This document shows, piece after piece, positions 1-9,105 of a stretch of 46,643 nucleotides of DNA. Origin of the DNA: an uncultured Erysipelotrichaceae bacterium (GTDB taxonomy: Bacteria > Bacillota_I > Bacilli_A > Erysipelotrichales > Erysipelotrichaceae). The translations under genes were made by a program, and so were the position numbers. The stretch lies in contig CACXCB010000087.1 in NCBI GenBank assembly GCA_902766005.1, positions 1 to 46,643 on the forward strand, read 5' to 3'. The stretch's first letter is position 1. Each line of letters starts with the position of its first letter. The notes under the pieces were generated by a model. It was not told the DNA's origin, did not search any database, and worked only from the letters and a program-made list of their open reading frames with translations.

Positions 1-217
1 ACATTATCCTTTTATTTTTCTGAGAATGAATCTATTATACATCATTCCGGCACGAATTCATCCCCTTCTTTACACTTCGTAGGAAGGAGGGGACTTCTTC
101 GTTAATATCTGTTAAAATATTTTATATTATTAAGACATAAAGTTGAAAGTGTTACTTTTTCATGGCAAAAAACAGAAATAAATCCCGATGCGTTTTTGTA
201 TAGAAATTTGTCTTCTG
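1..217. other. Non-coding left edge, no supported gene
   Basis: I see no credible gene here. Around 60-100 there is an imperfect inverted repeat (CCCCTTC paired with GAAGGAGGGG, one bulge) without a T-run. On the minus strand a TATAAT (forward 33-38) could be the -10 of a gene diverging to the left of the window, but there is no convincing -35. The block is AT-rich and reads as an ordinary intergenic region upstream of mutS. Confidence 0.5.
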
Positions 218-226
218 TGATATAAT
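218..226 (+). promoter_or_regulatory. Extended -10 promoter of mutS-uvrA
   Basis: TGATATAAT is a perfect extended -10 (TGn plus TATAAT). Upstream, TTGTAT at 196-201 is a weak -35 at a long spacing of 19, so the TG motif probably compensates. A start site near 233 leaves a leader of about 15 nt with a G-rich Shine-Dalgarno before the ATG at 248. Confidence 0.65.
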
Positions 227-247
227 AAGCATCCGAGCGGGGGAATT

Positions 248-2770
248 ATGGCAGAAAAATATACACCGATGATGATGCAGTACCTGAAAGTGAAAGAACA
301 GTATCAGGATACCTTGTTGTTCTACAGGGTAGGGGATTTTTATGAGATGTTTTTTGATGATGCAAAAACAGCATCCAGAGAACTGGATCTGATTCTGACG
401 GGAAAGAGTGCAGGCGTAGAAGATAAAGTGCCGATGTGCGGTGTTCCCCACCATGCGGTAAGCAGCTATGTACAAAGGCTTGTACAAAGAGGGTATAAGA
501 TTGCCATTTGTGAACAATTACAGGATCCCAGTGAAGCTAAGGGAATCGTTGAAAGGGATGTTATCCGCGTGATTACACCCGGTACTGTCATGGAAGAAAT
601 CACGGATGAGAAAGCTTCCGTATATCTTGCAGCTGTAACGGATTACGGGTATGGATATTCTCTTGCCATAGTGGAAATGAGCACCGGAGAAAACTTCGTG
701 GAGGATGTTGCCCATAAAGATCAGGCCCTTGTTCAAATGGTCATGCGTTCCAATGTCAAGGAAGTTGTTGTGCCAAAAGGATTCCGTGAAAGAATCATTA
801 AAACATTGCGGGAGATGCAGGTTGTCATCTCCTATTGCGATACAACGGATATCAAAAATGAATATCTTCCGTTAACAGAGGGAATCATCAAGGATTATGA
901 TTTAGCTTCTTATGGAAGAATGTTAAATTATCTGGAAAATACCCAGAAACATCTTCTGGGGCATTTGCAGACGGCTGTCATCGAAAAAGAAGACGAAGTT
1001 TTATATATGGATTATTCCACAAGACAGAATTTGGAACTGATCCAGCCCCTCCATGATAACGGCAAAGCCATGACATTATGGTCATTCCTGGATACATGTA
1101 AATCCGCTATGGGATCCAGACAACTCAGAAAGTGGATTGAAAAGCCTCTGGTGTCACAATCTAAAATTGAAGAAAGATATGACCGTACACAGTGGTTGAT
1201 GAAGCACTTTATGCAAAGAAGAAAATTGCGTGATGCTTTAAGCAACATCTATGATCTGCAAAGGCTGATCGCAAGGTGTGCGATGAATACGGCTAATGCG
1301 GTGGATTGTCAAAGACTCACAAAAACGTTAAAGGAAGTGCCGGAAATTCTCCAGCTGATTGATTGTGAGGAATTTGCCTGTTATAAAAACATCGATCCGC
1401 TGCAGGATTTATATCAGGAATTGAAGGATGCATTCGTTGAGAATCCTCCTGTGCAGATGCATGATGGGGGAATGTTTAAAGACGGATACAATGCCGAACT
1501 GGATGAGGCAAGATCCATCCAGAGAAATGGCAGGGAATTTATTGCTTCCCTGGAATCGAAGGAAAGAGAAAGAACCGGTATTAAGACTTTAAAGATCGGC
1601 TATAATAAAGTATTCGGTTATTACATTGAAATCTCCAAAGCTGCCGCTCAACAGGTGAAAGATGAATGGGGATATGTCAGAAAACAGACACTCACCAACA
1701 ATGAGAGATTCATTTCCGGCGAGCTCAAGGAAAAAGAAGATGCAATTCTGCACGCTGAAGAAAATGCCATTCGTATTGAAAGGCAGCTCTTCCAGGAAAT
1801 TCTGGAAAAAATCAGAAAGCATTTAGCTAAACTGCAAAGATTAAGCAGAGTGCTTGCGGAAATCGACTGTTATGCAGCACTTGCAGAAGCATCCTCGATA
1901 CATGGATATGTCCGTCCTTCTTTCAGCGAAGACGAATTGAATATTGAAGGCGGGAAACATCCGATCCTGGATGACATGATGAAGGATCCAAGATATGTGG
2001 CAAATTCCGTCGTCATGAATCAGGATAAAAACATATTGCTGATTACCGGTCCGAACATGGGTGGTAAATCCACCTATATGCGTCAGACTGCATTAATTGT
2101 GATCATGGCACAGATCGGCTGTTTTGTGCCTGCAAAGAAATGCATCATGCCTGTCTTTGACAAGATCTTTACAAGAATCGGTGCATCGGATGATATTCTT
2201 TCCGGGCAAAGTACTTTCATGGTGGAAATGACGGAAGCTAACCGTGCTTTGCAGGAAGCTACCGCAAAATCCTTGATTCTGTTTGATGAAATCGGCAGAG
2301 GTACAAGTACATATGATGGTATGGCATTGGCACAGGCAATGATCGAATACATTGCCTCTTGTGTACACGCCAAGACCATGTTCAGCACGCACTATCATGA
2401 ATTAACGACAATTTCAGACAGTGTGGACGTCGTAAAGAATGTGCATGTTGTGGTCAAGGAAGACAATGAAAAAGTGACATTCCTGTATAAAATTAAGGAT
2501 GGTCCTGCCGGACATTCCTACGGTATCAATGTCGCAAGACTGGCAGGACTGCCGGATTCTGTTTTGGAAAGAGCTAAGGGATTGCAGAAAGAACTGGAAT
2601 CTAAAAAACGTGTTGTCCAGCAGAGCTATCAGCTGATTGAAATGAAGAAGGAAGATCCGAAGTCAGAGGCTGTCATGAATAAACTGACCTCCATTCATCC
2701 GGATGATCTCTCACCAAGAGAAGCGTGGGTGCTGTTAAATGATTTATACGATGAGGTGAAAAAGAAGTAA
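248..2770 (+). CDS. mutS: DNA mismatch repair protein MutS
   Basis: 840-residue MutS, which recognises mismatches and small loops and starts methyl-independent mismatch repair. The N-terminal domain holds the mismatch-reading Phe-X-Glu (F31-Y32-E33 in GDFYEMF). The Walker A (GPNMGGKST, near residue 600) and Walker B/signature (LFDEIGRGTS, near 676) form the ABC-type ATPase. The last 40 residues fit the C-terminal helix-hairpin region. Length is normal for bacterial MutS. The ATG has a G-rich Shine-Dalgarno (GCGGGGG). Its stop overlaps the uvrA start (TAATG), so the two repair genes are translationally coupled. MutS is more often followed by mutL, which is not in this window. Confidence 0.97.
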   Translation: MAEKYTPMMMQYLKVKEQYQDTLLFYRVGDFYEMFFDDAKTASRELDLILTGKSAGVEDKVPMCGVPHHAVSSYVQRLVQRGYKIAICEQLQDPSEAKGIVERDVIRVITPGTVMEEITDEKASVYLAAVTDYGYGYSLAIVEMSTGENFVEDVAHKDQALVQMVMRSNVKEVVVPKGFRERIIKTLREMQVVISYCDTTDIKNEYLPLTEGIIKDYDLASYGRMLNYLENTQKHLLGHLQTAVIEKEDEVLYMDYSTRQNLELIQPLHDNGKAMTLWSFLDTCKSAMGSRQLRKWIEKPLVSQSKIEERYDRTQWLMKHFMQRRKLRDALSNIYDLQRLIARCAMNTANAVDCQRLTKTLKEVPEILQLIDCEEFACYKNIDPLQDLYQELKDAFVENPPVQMHDGGMFKDGYNAELDEARSIQRNGREFIASLESKERERTGIKTLKIGYNKVFGYYIEISKAAAQQVKDEWGYVRKQTLTNNERFISGELKEKEDAILHAEENAIRIERQLFQEILEKIRKHLAKLQRLSRVLAEIDCYAALAEASSIHGYVRPSFSEDELNIEGGKHPILDDMMKDPRYVANSVVMNQDKNILLITGPNMGGKSTYMRQTALIVIMAQIGCFVPAKKCIMPVFDKIFTRIGASDDILSGQSTFMVEMTEANRALQEATAKSLILFDEIGRGTSTYDGMALAQAMIEYIASCVHAKTMFSTHYHELTTISDSVDVVKNVHVVVKEDNEKVTFLYKIKDGPAGHSYGINVARLAGLPDSVLERAKGLQKELESKKRVVQQSYQLIEMKKEDPKSEAVMNKLTSIHPDDLSPREAWVLLNDLYDEVKKK

Positions 2771-5619
2771 TGGAATTAGATAAGATTATCATTCGGGGTG
2801 CGAAAGAAAACAACCTGAAAAATATTTCACTGGATATCCCTAAAAATAAAATGGTTGTCATGACCGGCCTTTCCGGATCCGGAAAGACATCCCTGGCTTT
2901 TGATACCATCTATGCCGAAGGACAGAGAAGATATGTGGAATCGCTGTCTGCTTATGCAAGAATGTTTCTCGGAGGGGTGGAAAAGCCAAATGTGGAGCTG
3001 ATTGAAGGACTATCTCCTGCCATTTCAATTGATCAGAAGACAACGTCCAATAACCCGCGTTCCACAGTAGGTACGGTTACGGAAATATACGATTATCTTC
3101 GTTTATTATATGCAAGAACAGGAACGCCATATTGTCCAAACCATCATATCCCGATAACAGGACAGACCATCACAGAAATGGTGAATACGGTCATGGATCT
3201 GGAAGACAGAACCAGATTAACCATTATGGCACCGATTGTCAAAAACAAGAAGGGTACCTTCAAGGATTCCTTCAACAAGCTGATGAAGGATGGCTATATC
3301 CGTGTCAGAGTGGATGGAGAGATCAAACTTCTGGAAGATGATATCGAACTGGAAAAGAACAAGCGTCATGATATTGATGTTGTGATTGATCGTATTGTCA
3401 AAACGGATGAAAGCAGAAGCAGGATTCATGATTCCATCGAAACTGCGTTGAATCTCGCTGATGGAAAAGCATGTGTTTTGGCCGGGGATAAAGAACTGGT
3501 TTTCTCTTCCCATTTTGCCTGCAGAATCTGTGGTTTCTCCGTACCCAACCTCGAACCGAGATTGTTTTCTTTTAATGCACCATTAGGTGCATGTGATACA
3601 TGTCATGGTCTCGGTATTACCGAGGAAGTGGATATTGACAATCTCATTCCGGATAAAAACAAATCCATCCGTCAGGGTGGCATCCGTTACTACAAGAATA
3701 TTGTAGATACGGAAAATATTGAATGGCAGACGTTCTCTGTTCTTTTGAAGCATTATAAAATTTCTGAAGATACACCGATCAAGGATCTGACAAAGAAACA
3801 GCTTAATGCCATACTCTATGGCAGTGAGACTCCAATCAAGTATTCGATCACTTCTTCCGGCGGAAATCAGTATACTCGTAATGATTATATTGAAGGTGTA
3901 AAGAGCCTGATTGAAAGAAGATATGTCGAAACAACAAGCTCTATGTCTAAAGACTGGTATCATTCCTTTATGGTGGAATCACCATGTCCGAAATGCGGCG
4001 GCAGAAGATTAAACGAACAGGCTTTAAGTGTCATGGTCGGTGATAAAAATATCTGCGAATTTACAGAGCAGTCCGTCGTACATGCATTGACATGGATTGA
4101 CAATCTGAAGCTGGATGCAGAAAAGACAAAAATCGCTGATCTTGTATTAAAGGAAATCAAAAACAGATTACAGTTTTTAAAGGATGTAGGTCTGGAATAT
4201 TTGACTTTGAACAGACTGGCAGGTACATTGTCCGGTGGTGAAGCGCAGAGAATCCGTTTGGCAACACAGATCGGTTCGCGCCTTTCCGGTGTCCTGTATG
4301 TCCTGGATGAACCATCCATCGGTCTGCATCAAAGGGACAACTCCAAGCTTATTGCCACTTTGAAAAATATGAGAGATCTCGGTAACAGTTTAATCGTTGT
4401 CGAACATGATGAAGAGACAATGATGGAAGCTGACTGGATTGTGGATATCGGTCCGGGGGCGGGTATTCATGGCGGAGAGGTGATTGCCAATGGAACACCA
4501 CAGGATATCATGGCTAACGAAAACTCCATTACCGGCCAGTATTTATCAGGCAGAAGGATTATTGACATGCCTGAGGAAAGAAGAAAAGGCAATGGACTGT
4601 TTGTAGAGGTGAAAGGTGCAGAGGAGCATAATCTGAAGAAGATTAATGTGAAATTTCCGTTAGGAAAACTGATCCTGGTCACCGGTGTATCCGGTTCGGG
4701 AAAGAGTACATTGGTCAATGAAGTATTCATGAAAGCCGTGCTTCAAAATCTTGGCAGACAGAAGATAAGACCGGGTAAATTCAAGACGATCAAAGGACTT
4801 GAGAATATTGACAAACTGGTGCAGATTGATCAGGATCCGATCGGCCGTACACCGCGTTCAAACCCTGCCACATATACGGGCGTATTTGATGATATTCGTG
4901 ATGTTTTCTCCAAAACACCGGAGGCAAGATTGCGCGGCTATGATAAAGGCAGATTCTCTTTTAATACCAAGGGAGGAAGATGTGAAGCCTGCCAGGGTGA
5001 TGGTGTCAAGGTCATCTCCATGAACTTTTTGCCGGATGTTTACGTTCCTTGTGAAGTATGCCATGGCAAGCGTTACAACGAAGAAACCCTGCAATGTACA
5101 TACAAGGGAAAGAACATCTATGATGTTCTGGAAATGTCGGTGGAAGAAGCTGTTACATTCTTTGCAAACCATCCGAAAATCAAAAATAAGCTGCAGACAT
5201 TGTATGATGTAGGTCTGGGCTATATCAAACTCGGACAATCCTCCACAACCCTTTCCGGAGGTGAAGCACAGCGTGTCAAACTGGCTTCCGAATTGCAGAA
5301 AAAAGCTACTGGTAAAACGGTTTATATTCTGGATGAACCGACAACCGGATTGCATACAGATGATGTCAAGAGACTGATTGCTGTATTACAGAGAATTGTT
5401 GATAACGGAGATACAGTCATAGTCATTGAACATAACTTGGATGTAATCAAGTGTGCCGACTGGATCATTGATCTTGGACCGGAAGGCGGGGATGATGGCG
5501 GAACCATCGTTGCCCAAGGCACTCCGGAGCAGATTGCCAAAGTACCGGAAAGCTGGACAGGACAGTATCTGGTCAAAGCACTGGACTGGACAAACAAATA
5601 CATGAAGAAGGAAAGCTGA
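2770..5619 (+). CDS. uvrA: Excinuclease ABC subunit A (UvrA)
   Basis: 949-residue UvrA, the damage-sensing ATPase of nucleotide excision repair that loads UvrB. It has two ABC ATPase modules: Walker A GLSGSGKT at residues 33-40 and GVSGSGKS near 639, and two LSGGEAQR signatures. The zinc modules are visible as CRICG...CDTCHG in the first half and CEACQG...CEVCHG in the second. Length is typical. The ATG overlaps the mutS stop by one base, so expression is coupled to mutS. uvrB and uvrC are not in the window. Nothing looks damaged. Confidence 0.97.
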   Translation: MELDKIIIRGAKENNLKNISLDIPKNKMVVMTGLSGSGKTSLAFDTIYAEGQRRYVESLSAYARMFLGGVEKPNVELIEGLSPAISIDQKTTSNNPRSTVGTVTEIYDYLRLLYARTGTPYCPNHHIPITGQTITEMVNTVMDLEDRTRLTIMAPIVKNKKGTFKDSFNKLMKDGYIRVRVDGEIKLLEDDIELEKNKRHDIDVVIDRIVKTDESRSRIHDSIETALNLADGKACVLAGDKELVFSSHFACRICGFSVPNLEPRLFSFNAPLGACDTCHGLGITEEVDIDNLIPDKNKSIRQGGIRYYKNIVDTENIEWQTFSVLLKHYKISEDTPIKDLTKKQLNAILYGSETPIKYSITSSGGNQYTRNDYIEGVKSLIERRYVETTSSMSKDWYHSFMVESPCPKCGGRRLNEQALSVMVGDKNICEFTEQSVVHALTWIDNLKLDAEKTKIADLVLKEIKNRLQFLKDVGLEYLTLNRLAGTLSGGEAQRIRLATQIGSRLSGVLYVLDEPSIGLHQRDNSKLIATLKNMRDLGNSLIVVEHDEETMMEADWIVDIGPGAGIHGGEVIANGTPQDIMANENSITGQYLSGRRIIDMPEERRKGNGLFVEVKGAEEHNLKKINVKFPLGKLILVTGVSGSGKSTLVNEVFMKAVLQNLGRQKIRPGKFKTIKGLENIDKLVQIDQDPIGRTPRSNPATYTGVFDDIRDVFSKTPEARLRGYDKGRFSFNTKGGRCEACQGDGVKVISMNFLPDVYVPCEVCHGKRYNEETLQCTYKGKNIYDVLEMSVEEAVTFFANHPKIKNKLQTLYDVGLGYIKLGQSSTTLSGGEAQRVKLASELQKKATGKTVYILDEPTTGLHTDDVKRLIAVLQRIVDNGDTVIVIEHNLDVIKCADWIIDLGPEGGDDGGTIVAQGTPEQIAKVPESWTGQYLVKALDWTNKYMKKES

Positions 5620-5646
5620 TTGCTTTCTTTTCTTTTTGTGCAGAAT

Positions 5647-5652
5647 TATAAT
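5647..5652 (+). promoter_or_regulatory. Putative -10 box for the PNPOx-like gene
   Basis: TATAAT lies 22 nt before the ATG at 5674. The best -35 candidate, TTGCTT at 5620-5625, is 21 nt away, which is too far for a good match. The promoter is therefore tentative, and read-through from uvrA is also possible. Confidence 0.35.
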
Positions 5653-5673
5653 AGAAAAAAGGAGATTGTATAT

Positions 5674-6075
5674 ATGTCAAACATTGAAAAAGTATGTCAG
5701 TTTTTGAAGGATGCAGGAACATACTATCTTGCAACCGTAGAGGGTGATCAGCCAAGAGTCCGTCCGTTTGGAACAGCTCATATTTTTGAGGATAAACTCT
5801 ATTTCCAGACCGGATTAAAAAAGGATGTTGCCAAGCAGATGGCTGCTAATCCGAAAGTAGAGATTTGTGCGTTTACAAAAGGCGTATGGGTCAGAGTGGC
5901 AGGTGAAGCTGTGCTGGATGAAAGGCTTGAAGCACAAGAAAGCATGTTGGAGGATTATCCGAGTTTAAAGAAAATGTATGCGGTTGGCGATGGCAATACA
6001 GCAGTATATTATCTGAAGAATGCCAAGGCAACATTCTCATCCTTTACAAGCGAACCGGAGACAATTGAATTCTAG
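5674..6075 (+). CDS. Pyridoxamine 5'-phosphate oxidase-fold flavoprotein
   Basis: 133-residue single-domain protein of the split-barrel flavin-binding (PNPOx-like) superfamily. The N-terminal stretch 'FLKDAGTYYLATVEGDQPRV' followed by RPFGTAHIF is typical of small Bacillota members that bind FMN or F420-like cofactors. The substrate cannot be told from sequence, and it is shorter than true PdxH. I chose the ATG at 5674 because it has a strong Shine-Dalgarno (AAAAAAGGAG). An upstream in-frame TTG at 5620 would begin directly at the uvrA stop and lacks a ribosome site. It is monocistronic, closed by its own terminator. Confidence 0.8.
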   Translation: MSNIEKVCQFLKDAGTYYLATVEGDQPRVRPFGTAHIFEDKLYFQTGLKKDVAKQMAANPKVEICAFTKGVWVRVAGEAVLDERLEAQESMLEDYPSLKKMYAVGDGNTAVYYLKNAKATFSSFTSEPETIEF

Positions 6076-6101
6076 AGCAGTTTGAAAAAACTGCTTTTTT
6101 C
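6076..6101 (+). terminator. Intrinsic terminator
   Basis: AGCAGTTT / AAACTGCT hairpin directly after the TAG stop, followed by six Ts. Confidence 0.85.
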
Positions 6102-6120
6102 TTTTCGTATATTATATTTC

Positions 6121-6129
6121 TGATATGAT
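6121..6129 (+). promoter_or_regulatory. Extended -10 promoter of HAD gene
   Basis: TGATATGAT matches an extended -10. There is no clear -35. The ATG at 6157 follows with a good Shine-Dalgarno (AAAGGAG). Confidence 0.5.
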
Positions 6130-6156
6130 AATTCCATAAGAAAGGAGAATAATATT

Positions 6157-6999
6157 ATGATCAAGGAATTGAAACTGATTGTGGCTGATATTGACGGAAC
6201 ATTGGTAAATGAGAGCAGAAGCATGATGCCTTTGACAAGAAAGGTGCTCAACGATCTGCATCAAAGAAATGTGTTGTTCGGCATCGCTTCAGGCAGACCC
6301 ATCGGAGATCATATGAGAGAAAGGCCCAGACACTGGAATCTTGATTTTTATCCGGACTTTATTATCGGCATGAATGGCGGACAGCTGGAAGACAGTCATA
6401 CCGGCAAATATGAGGAATACTATAAACTTCAACCGGAAGTACTAAAAGAGATCATTGAACTGATGTCACCGTTTGATGTTAATCCGTTTATATATCTCGG
6501 GGAAAATCAGTTGCTCTATAAAGAAGATGAGCGAAGCAGGGAGTCACAGGCCAGAAACAAAGTCAATGTCTATCTCGCCAATGATATTTCCGATTTCTGG
6601 CAGAAGGATTCTTCCAATATTCTTTTCAGGCTTGGCTCTGACAGTTTGATGCCTGCTATCGAAAAACATATTGCCGACCATCCATCCGATAAATACATTG
6701 GATATAAAACCCAATCCTGGCTGGTGGAGTTCAATGACCCAAGAGTCAATAAAGGTATTGCTCTGAAAGCTTATTGTAAAGAAAGAAATATCCCGTTGGA
6801 CTCTGTCATGGCATTTGGAGATACTTCCAATGATAATGCTTTATTGGAAACAGCAGGCTGGTCAGTCTGCCTGAAGAACGGAACAGATGATACGAAAGCT
6901 GTAGCGGATGCCATAACAGAATATGATTATAATGAAGATGGCGTGGGCAGATATCTGTTGGATCATATCTATCCTGCTATGGGATGGGAAATCAAATAA
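6157..6999 (+). CDS. Cof-type HAD-family sugar/cofactor phosphatase
   Basis: 280-residue HAD hydrolase with a C2B (Cof-type) cap. All four HAD motifs are visible: DIDGTLV near residue 11 (nucleophile and acid/base Asp), SGRP near 47, the Lys in NKGIALK near 202, and FGDTSNDNALL near 220. Family members dephosphorylate sugar phosphates, FMN or other small phosphoesters; the substrate is not predictable here. It is a paralog of the minus-strand HAD at 30996-31841, with the same length and the same layout (GQLEDSHTG vs GHLWDRWHD after the first motif block). It is monocistronic with its own promoter and terminator. Confidence 0.88.
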   Translation: MIKELKLIVADIDGTLVNESRSMMPLTRKVLNDLHQRNVLFGIASGRPIGDHMRERPRHWNLDFYPDFIIGMNGGQLEDSHTGKYEEYYKLQPEVLKEIIELMSPFDVNPFIYLGENQLLYKEDERSRESQARNKVNVYLANDISDFWQKDSSNILFRLGSDSLMPAIEKHIADHPSDKYIGYKTQSWLVEFNDPRVNKGIALKAYCKERNIPLDSVMAFGDTSNDNALLETAGWSVCLKNGTDDTKAVADAITEYDYNEDGVGRYLLDHIYPAMGWEIK

Positions 7000-7026
7000 A
7001 AAGCCAACTCCTGTTTGGCTTTTTTT
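7000..7026. terminator. Bidirectional terminator
   Basis: AAAGCCAA / TTGGCTTT hairpin flanked by an A-run on the left and a T-run on the right. It can end both the HAD gene on the plus strand and the RpiR remnant on the minus strand, whose stop codon lies in the T-run. Confidence 0.8.
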
Positions 7027-7639
7027 AGCGTTTGGCGGTGTAATGATCAATCTGCAATTTGTGATTGTGACTTTTTGTATACGATGAAGCATAGACAAGA
7101 CTGTAGATGACATTCAGCAGATAATCAAAACAAGCTTGTGAGTAAAAGGTTGCGATATTGTCAGCTGATTTTTCTTTGTCTCCAATTTTCAGCCATACAT
7201 CACAGTTCTGAGTCAATTCGGTTTTGAAATCAGAGGAAAGAACAATCATGGGACACTTTCTTTCTCTCAGAATTTTGGCACATTCAAAGAATCGATCACT
7301 TCCTCCCCTGTAGGAAATCAAGACGGCGACATCCTTCGGGGTTGCGTTATTGGAAATACCTGCTTCTTCGTTAGAATCGGTAGCGAGGATGCAGAGCTTG
7401 TTGACTTTGAAAAGCTTATTCATAAAGGTTCTTGCCCGGATCGAAGAATCACCATGTCCATATAGGAAAACAGTATTGGCATTGACAATCAGTTTTGCCG
7501 CCTTTTCCAAAGCATGCGTGTCCAGGTTGTCATAAATCTCAGTCAATGCCTGGTTGTTTAACGAAAGAATGGTCTTGGCAATTTTAGAGGTGCTGTAACC
7601 GATATAGAAAGGACGGTTGACATCCAATGCCAAAATCAT
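7025..7639 (-). pseudogene. RpiR-family regulator remnant, HTH domain missing
   Basis: 204 residues that match the linker and SIS (sugar isomerase) domain of RpiR-family regulators. The linker 'NNQALTEIYDNLDTHALEKA' is followed by LIVNANTVFLYGHGDSS, the phosphosugar-binding loop. Family members carry an N-terminal HTH of about 75-80 residues before this linker. It is absent: in this frame a stop codon lies two codons upstream of the ATG. Without the HTH the product cannot act as a normal DNA-binding repressor. The 5' end abuts, and overlaps by 13 nt, the equally truncated ROK gene on the opposite strand, so one deletion probably removed both 5' ends. A free SIS-domain protein remains possible but less likely. 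Confidence 0.7.
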
Positions 7640-8325
7640 CTTTCATCCGCCGGGAAAACAATTCCCGCATCCTTTCTTGCTTCGGTCTGAATCAGCCAAT
7701 GAGAAAGATGCTTGAAGAGAGATTTCACCTGCCTGTTTCTTTTGAAAATGACGGCAGACTCGCAGCTTTGGCCGAGGCGGAACTGGGTGCGCTCAGAGGA
7801 ATTGAATCCGGTTATGTATTGGTCATCGGAACAGGGATCGGCGGAGCTTTTGTCAAAAATGGAAAAGTCGAAAATGGATATCATGGCTATGGCGGGCAAA
7901 TCTCCCTGTACCTGGTAGATGATATTCGCAAACAGAAGCTGAATGCAATCTTTTCAGCGCATAATGGCATGCCGGGTTTCCTGGCGCATGCTGCAGAGGA
8001 ACTGGGTGAAAGGGAGATAACCGGAGAAGCATTCATGGCAATGGTAAAAGAAGGAAACCTAAAAGCAGCTGTTCTTCTGGATGAATATATGGATGCTTTC
8101 ACAAATGTTCTCTTTTCCCTGCAGATGCTTCTGGATCCACAGAGGTTTGTTATTGGGGGAGGTATCAGTGCAGATACCCTGTTCATGGAAACCATGCAGA
8201 GGAAGTACGAAGAAATCTACGAAATGTTTGGCATAACTGTGCCTCATGCTGATATTGTTTCATGCAAATATAGAAATACATCAAACATTATCGGTGCCCT
8301 TGCTTTGTACTACAAGGAGCATTAG
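7627..8325 (+). pseudogene. ROK-family sugar kinase remnant, N-terminus missing
   Basis: 232 residues corresponding to the C-terminal three quarters of a ROK kinase. The catalytic SFENDGRLAALAEAE (catalytic Asp near residue 42), GTGIGGAFVKNG phosphate loop and VIGGGIS are present. ROK kinases are about 290-310 residues long and begin with an ATP-binding DxGGTK motif, which is missing. The catalytic Asp normally sits near residue 105, so about 65 residues are gone. There is no Shine-Dalgarno or promoter at the apparent ATG, which lies inside the minus-strand RpiR remnant. Substrate recognition looks intact, but without the ATP-binding lobe it should be inactive. An RpiR/ROK divergent pair is a common layout for amino-sugar use. 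Confidence 0.72.
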
Positions 8326-8333
8326 ACAGTCAG

Positions 8334-8367
8334 AATCATGTGTAAAAAATACACATGATTTTTATTT
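8334..8367 (+). terminator. Intrinsic terminator
   Basis: Perfect 11-bp hairpin AATCATGTGTA / TACACATGATT with a five-A loop, then a T-rich tail. Confidence 0.88.
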
Positions 8368-8386
8368 ACTCTGTTCTTGCTTTCAG

Positions 8387-8392
8387 TATAAT
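8387..8392 (+). promoter_or_regulatory. -10 box giving a near-leaderless ABC transcript
   Basis: TATAAT lies only 9 nt before the ATG at 8402. With a usual start 6-8 nt downstream of the -10, the mRNA would begin within a few bases of the start codon. No Shine-Dalgarno is visible. The -35 is weak (TTTACT at 8365-8370, spacing 16). Confidence 0.5.
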
Positions 8393-8401
8393 ATTTCATG
8401 T

Positions 8402-9103
8402 ATGAGCTATATTTCTTTTCAAAATGTAAAGAAAACATATCATGTCGGAGAAGTGGATATTCATGCACTTTCCGGGGTGAGCTTTGATATTGAAAAAGGA
8501 CAGTTTGTGATTGTTGCCGGTGCCAGTGGTGCAGGCAAGAGTACTATACTGAATATTCTGGGAGGAATGGATACCTGTACGGAAGGTATCATTACTGTTG
8601 ACGGCACAAGGATTGACAGTATGAATGAAGATGAACTGACCGATTACAGAAGGTTTGATATTGGTTTTGTCTTTCAGTTTTACAATCTGGTGCAGAATCT
8701 GACGGCTTTGGAAAATGTAGAGCTGGCTACGGAAATCTGTAAGAATCCGTTAAAATCAACAGAGGTCTTGGAAAAGGTCGGACTGGCAGACAGAATGCAG
8801 AATTTTCCTTCCCAGCTTTCAGGTGGCGAACAACAAAGAGTTGCCATCGCAAGAGCCTTAGCGAAAAATCCGAAGCTGTTGTTGTGCGATGAACCGACGG
8901 GTGCATTGGATTATGTGACAGGAAAACAGATATTAAAATTATTGCAGGATATGTCACGTGATCTCGGCATGACGGTTGTGGTTATTACACATAATCTTGC
9001 GATCTGTCCGATGGGAGACCGCATATTGCGTGTAAAGAGCGGTAAAATCGTCTCGGATGAAGTCAATGAGCATCCTGCAGATATCTCGGAAATTGAGTGG
9101 TAA
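8402..9103 (+). CDS. ABC transporter ATP-binding protein, MacB/LolD type
   Basis: 233-residue ATPase. Walker [11 protein letters not shown]-loop FVFQFYNLV, signature LSGGEQQR, Walker [13 protein letters not shown] and the switch His (VITHN) are all present. It belongs to the family that energises FtsX-fold permeases and pairs with the large permease 2 nt downstream. I placed the start at MSYISFQNV because the family begins there. A longer frame back to 8246 would run through the terminator and promoter. No Shine-Dalgarno precedes the ATG (see promoter). The function is likely export or mechanotransmission (peptide, drug or cell-wall stress) rather than import; the substrate is unknown. Confidence 0.9.
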   Translation: MSYISFQNVKKTYHVGEVDIHALSGVSFDIEKGQFVIVAGASGAGKSTILNILGGMDTCTEGIITVDGTRIDSMNEDELTDYRRFDIGFVFQFYNLVQNLTALENVELATEICKNPLKSTEVLEKVGLADRMQNFPSQLSGGEQQRVAIARALAKNPKLLLCDEPTGALDYVTGKQILKLLQDMSRDLGMTVVVITHNLAICPMGDRILRVKSGKIVSDEVNEHPADISEIEW

Positions 9104-9105
9104 TT

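Noticed and set aside
8246..8401. N-terminal extension of the ABC ATPase
   Set aside because: The extension would run through a strong terminator and the -10 box, and family members begin at the later ATG.
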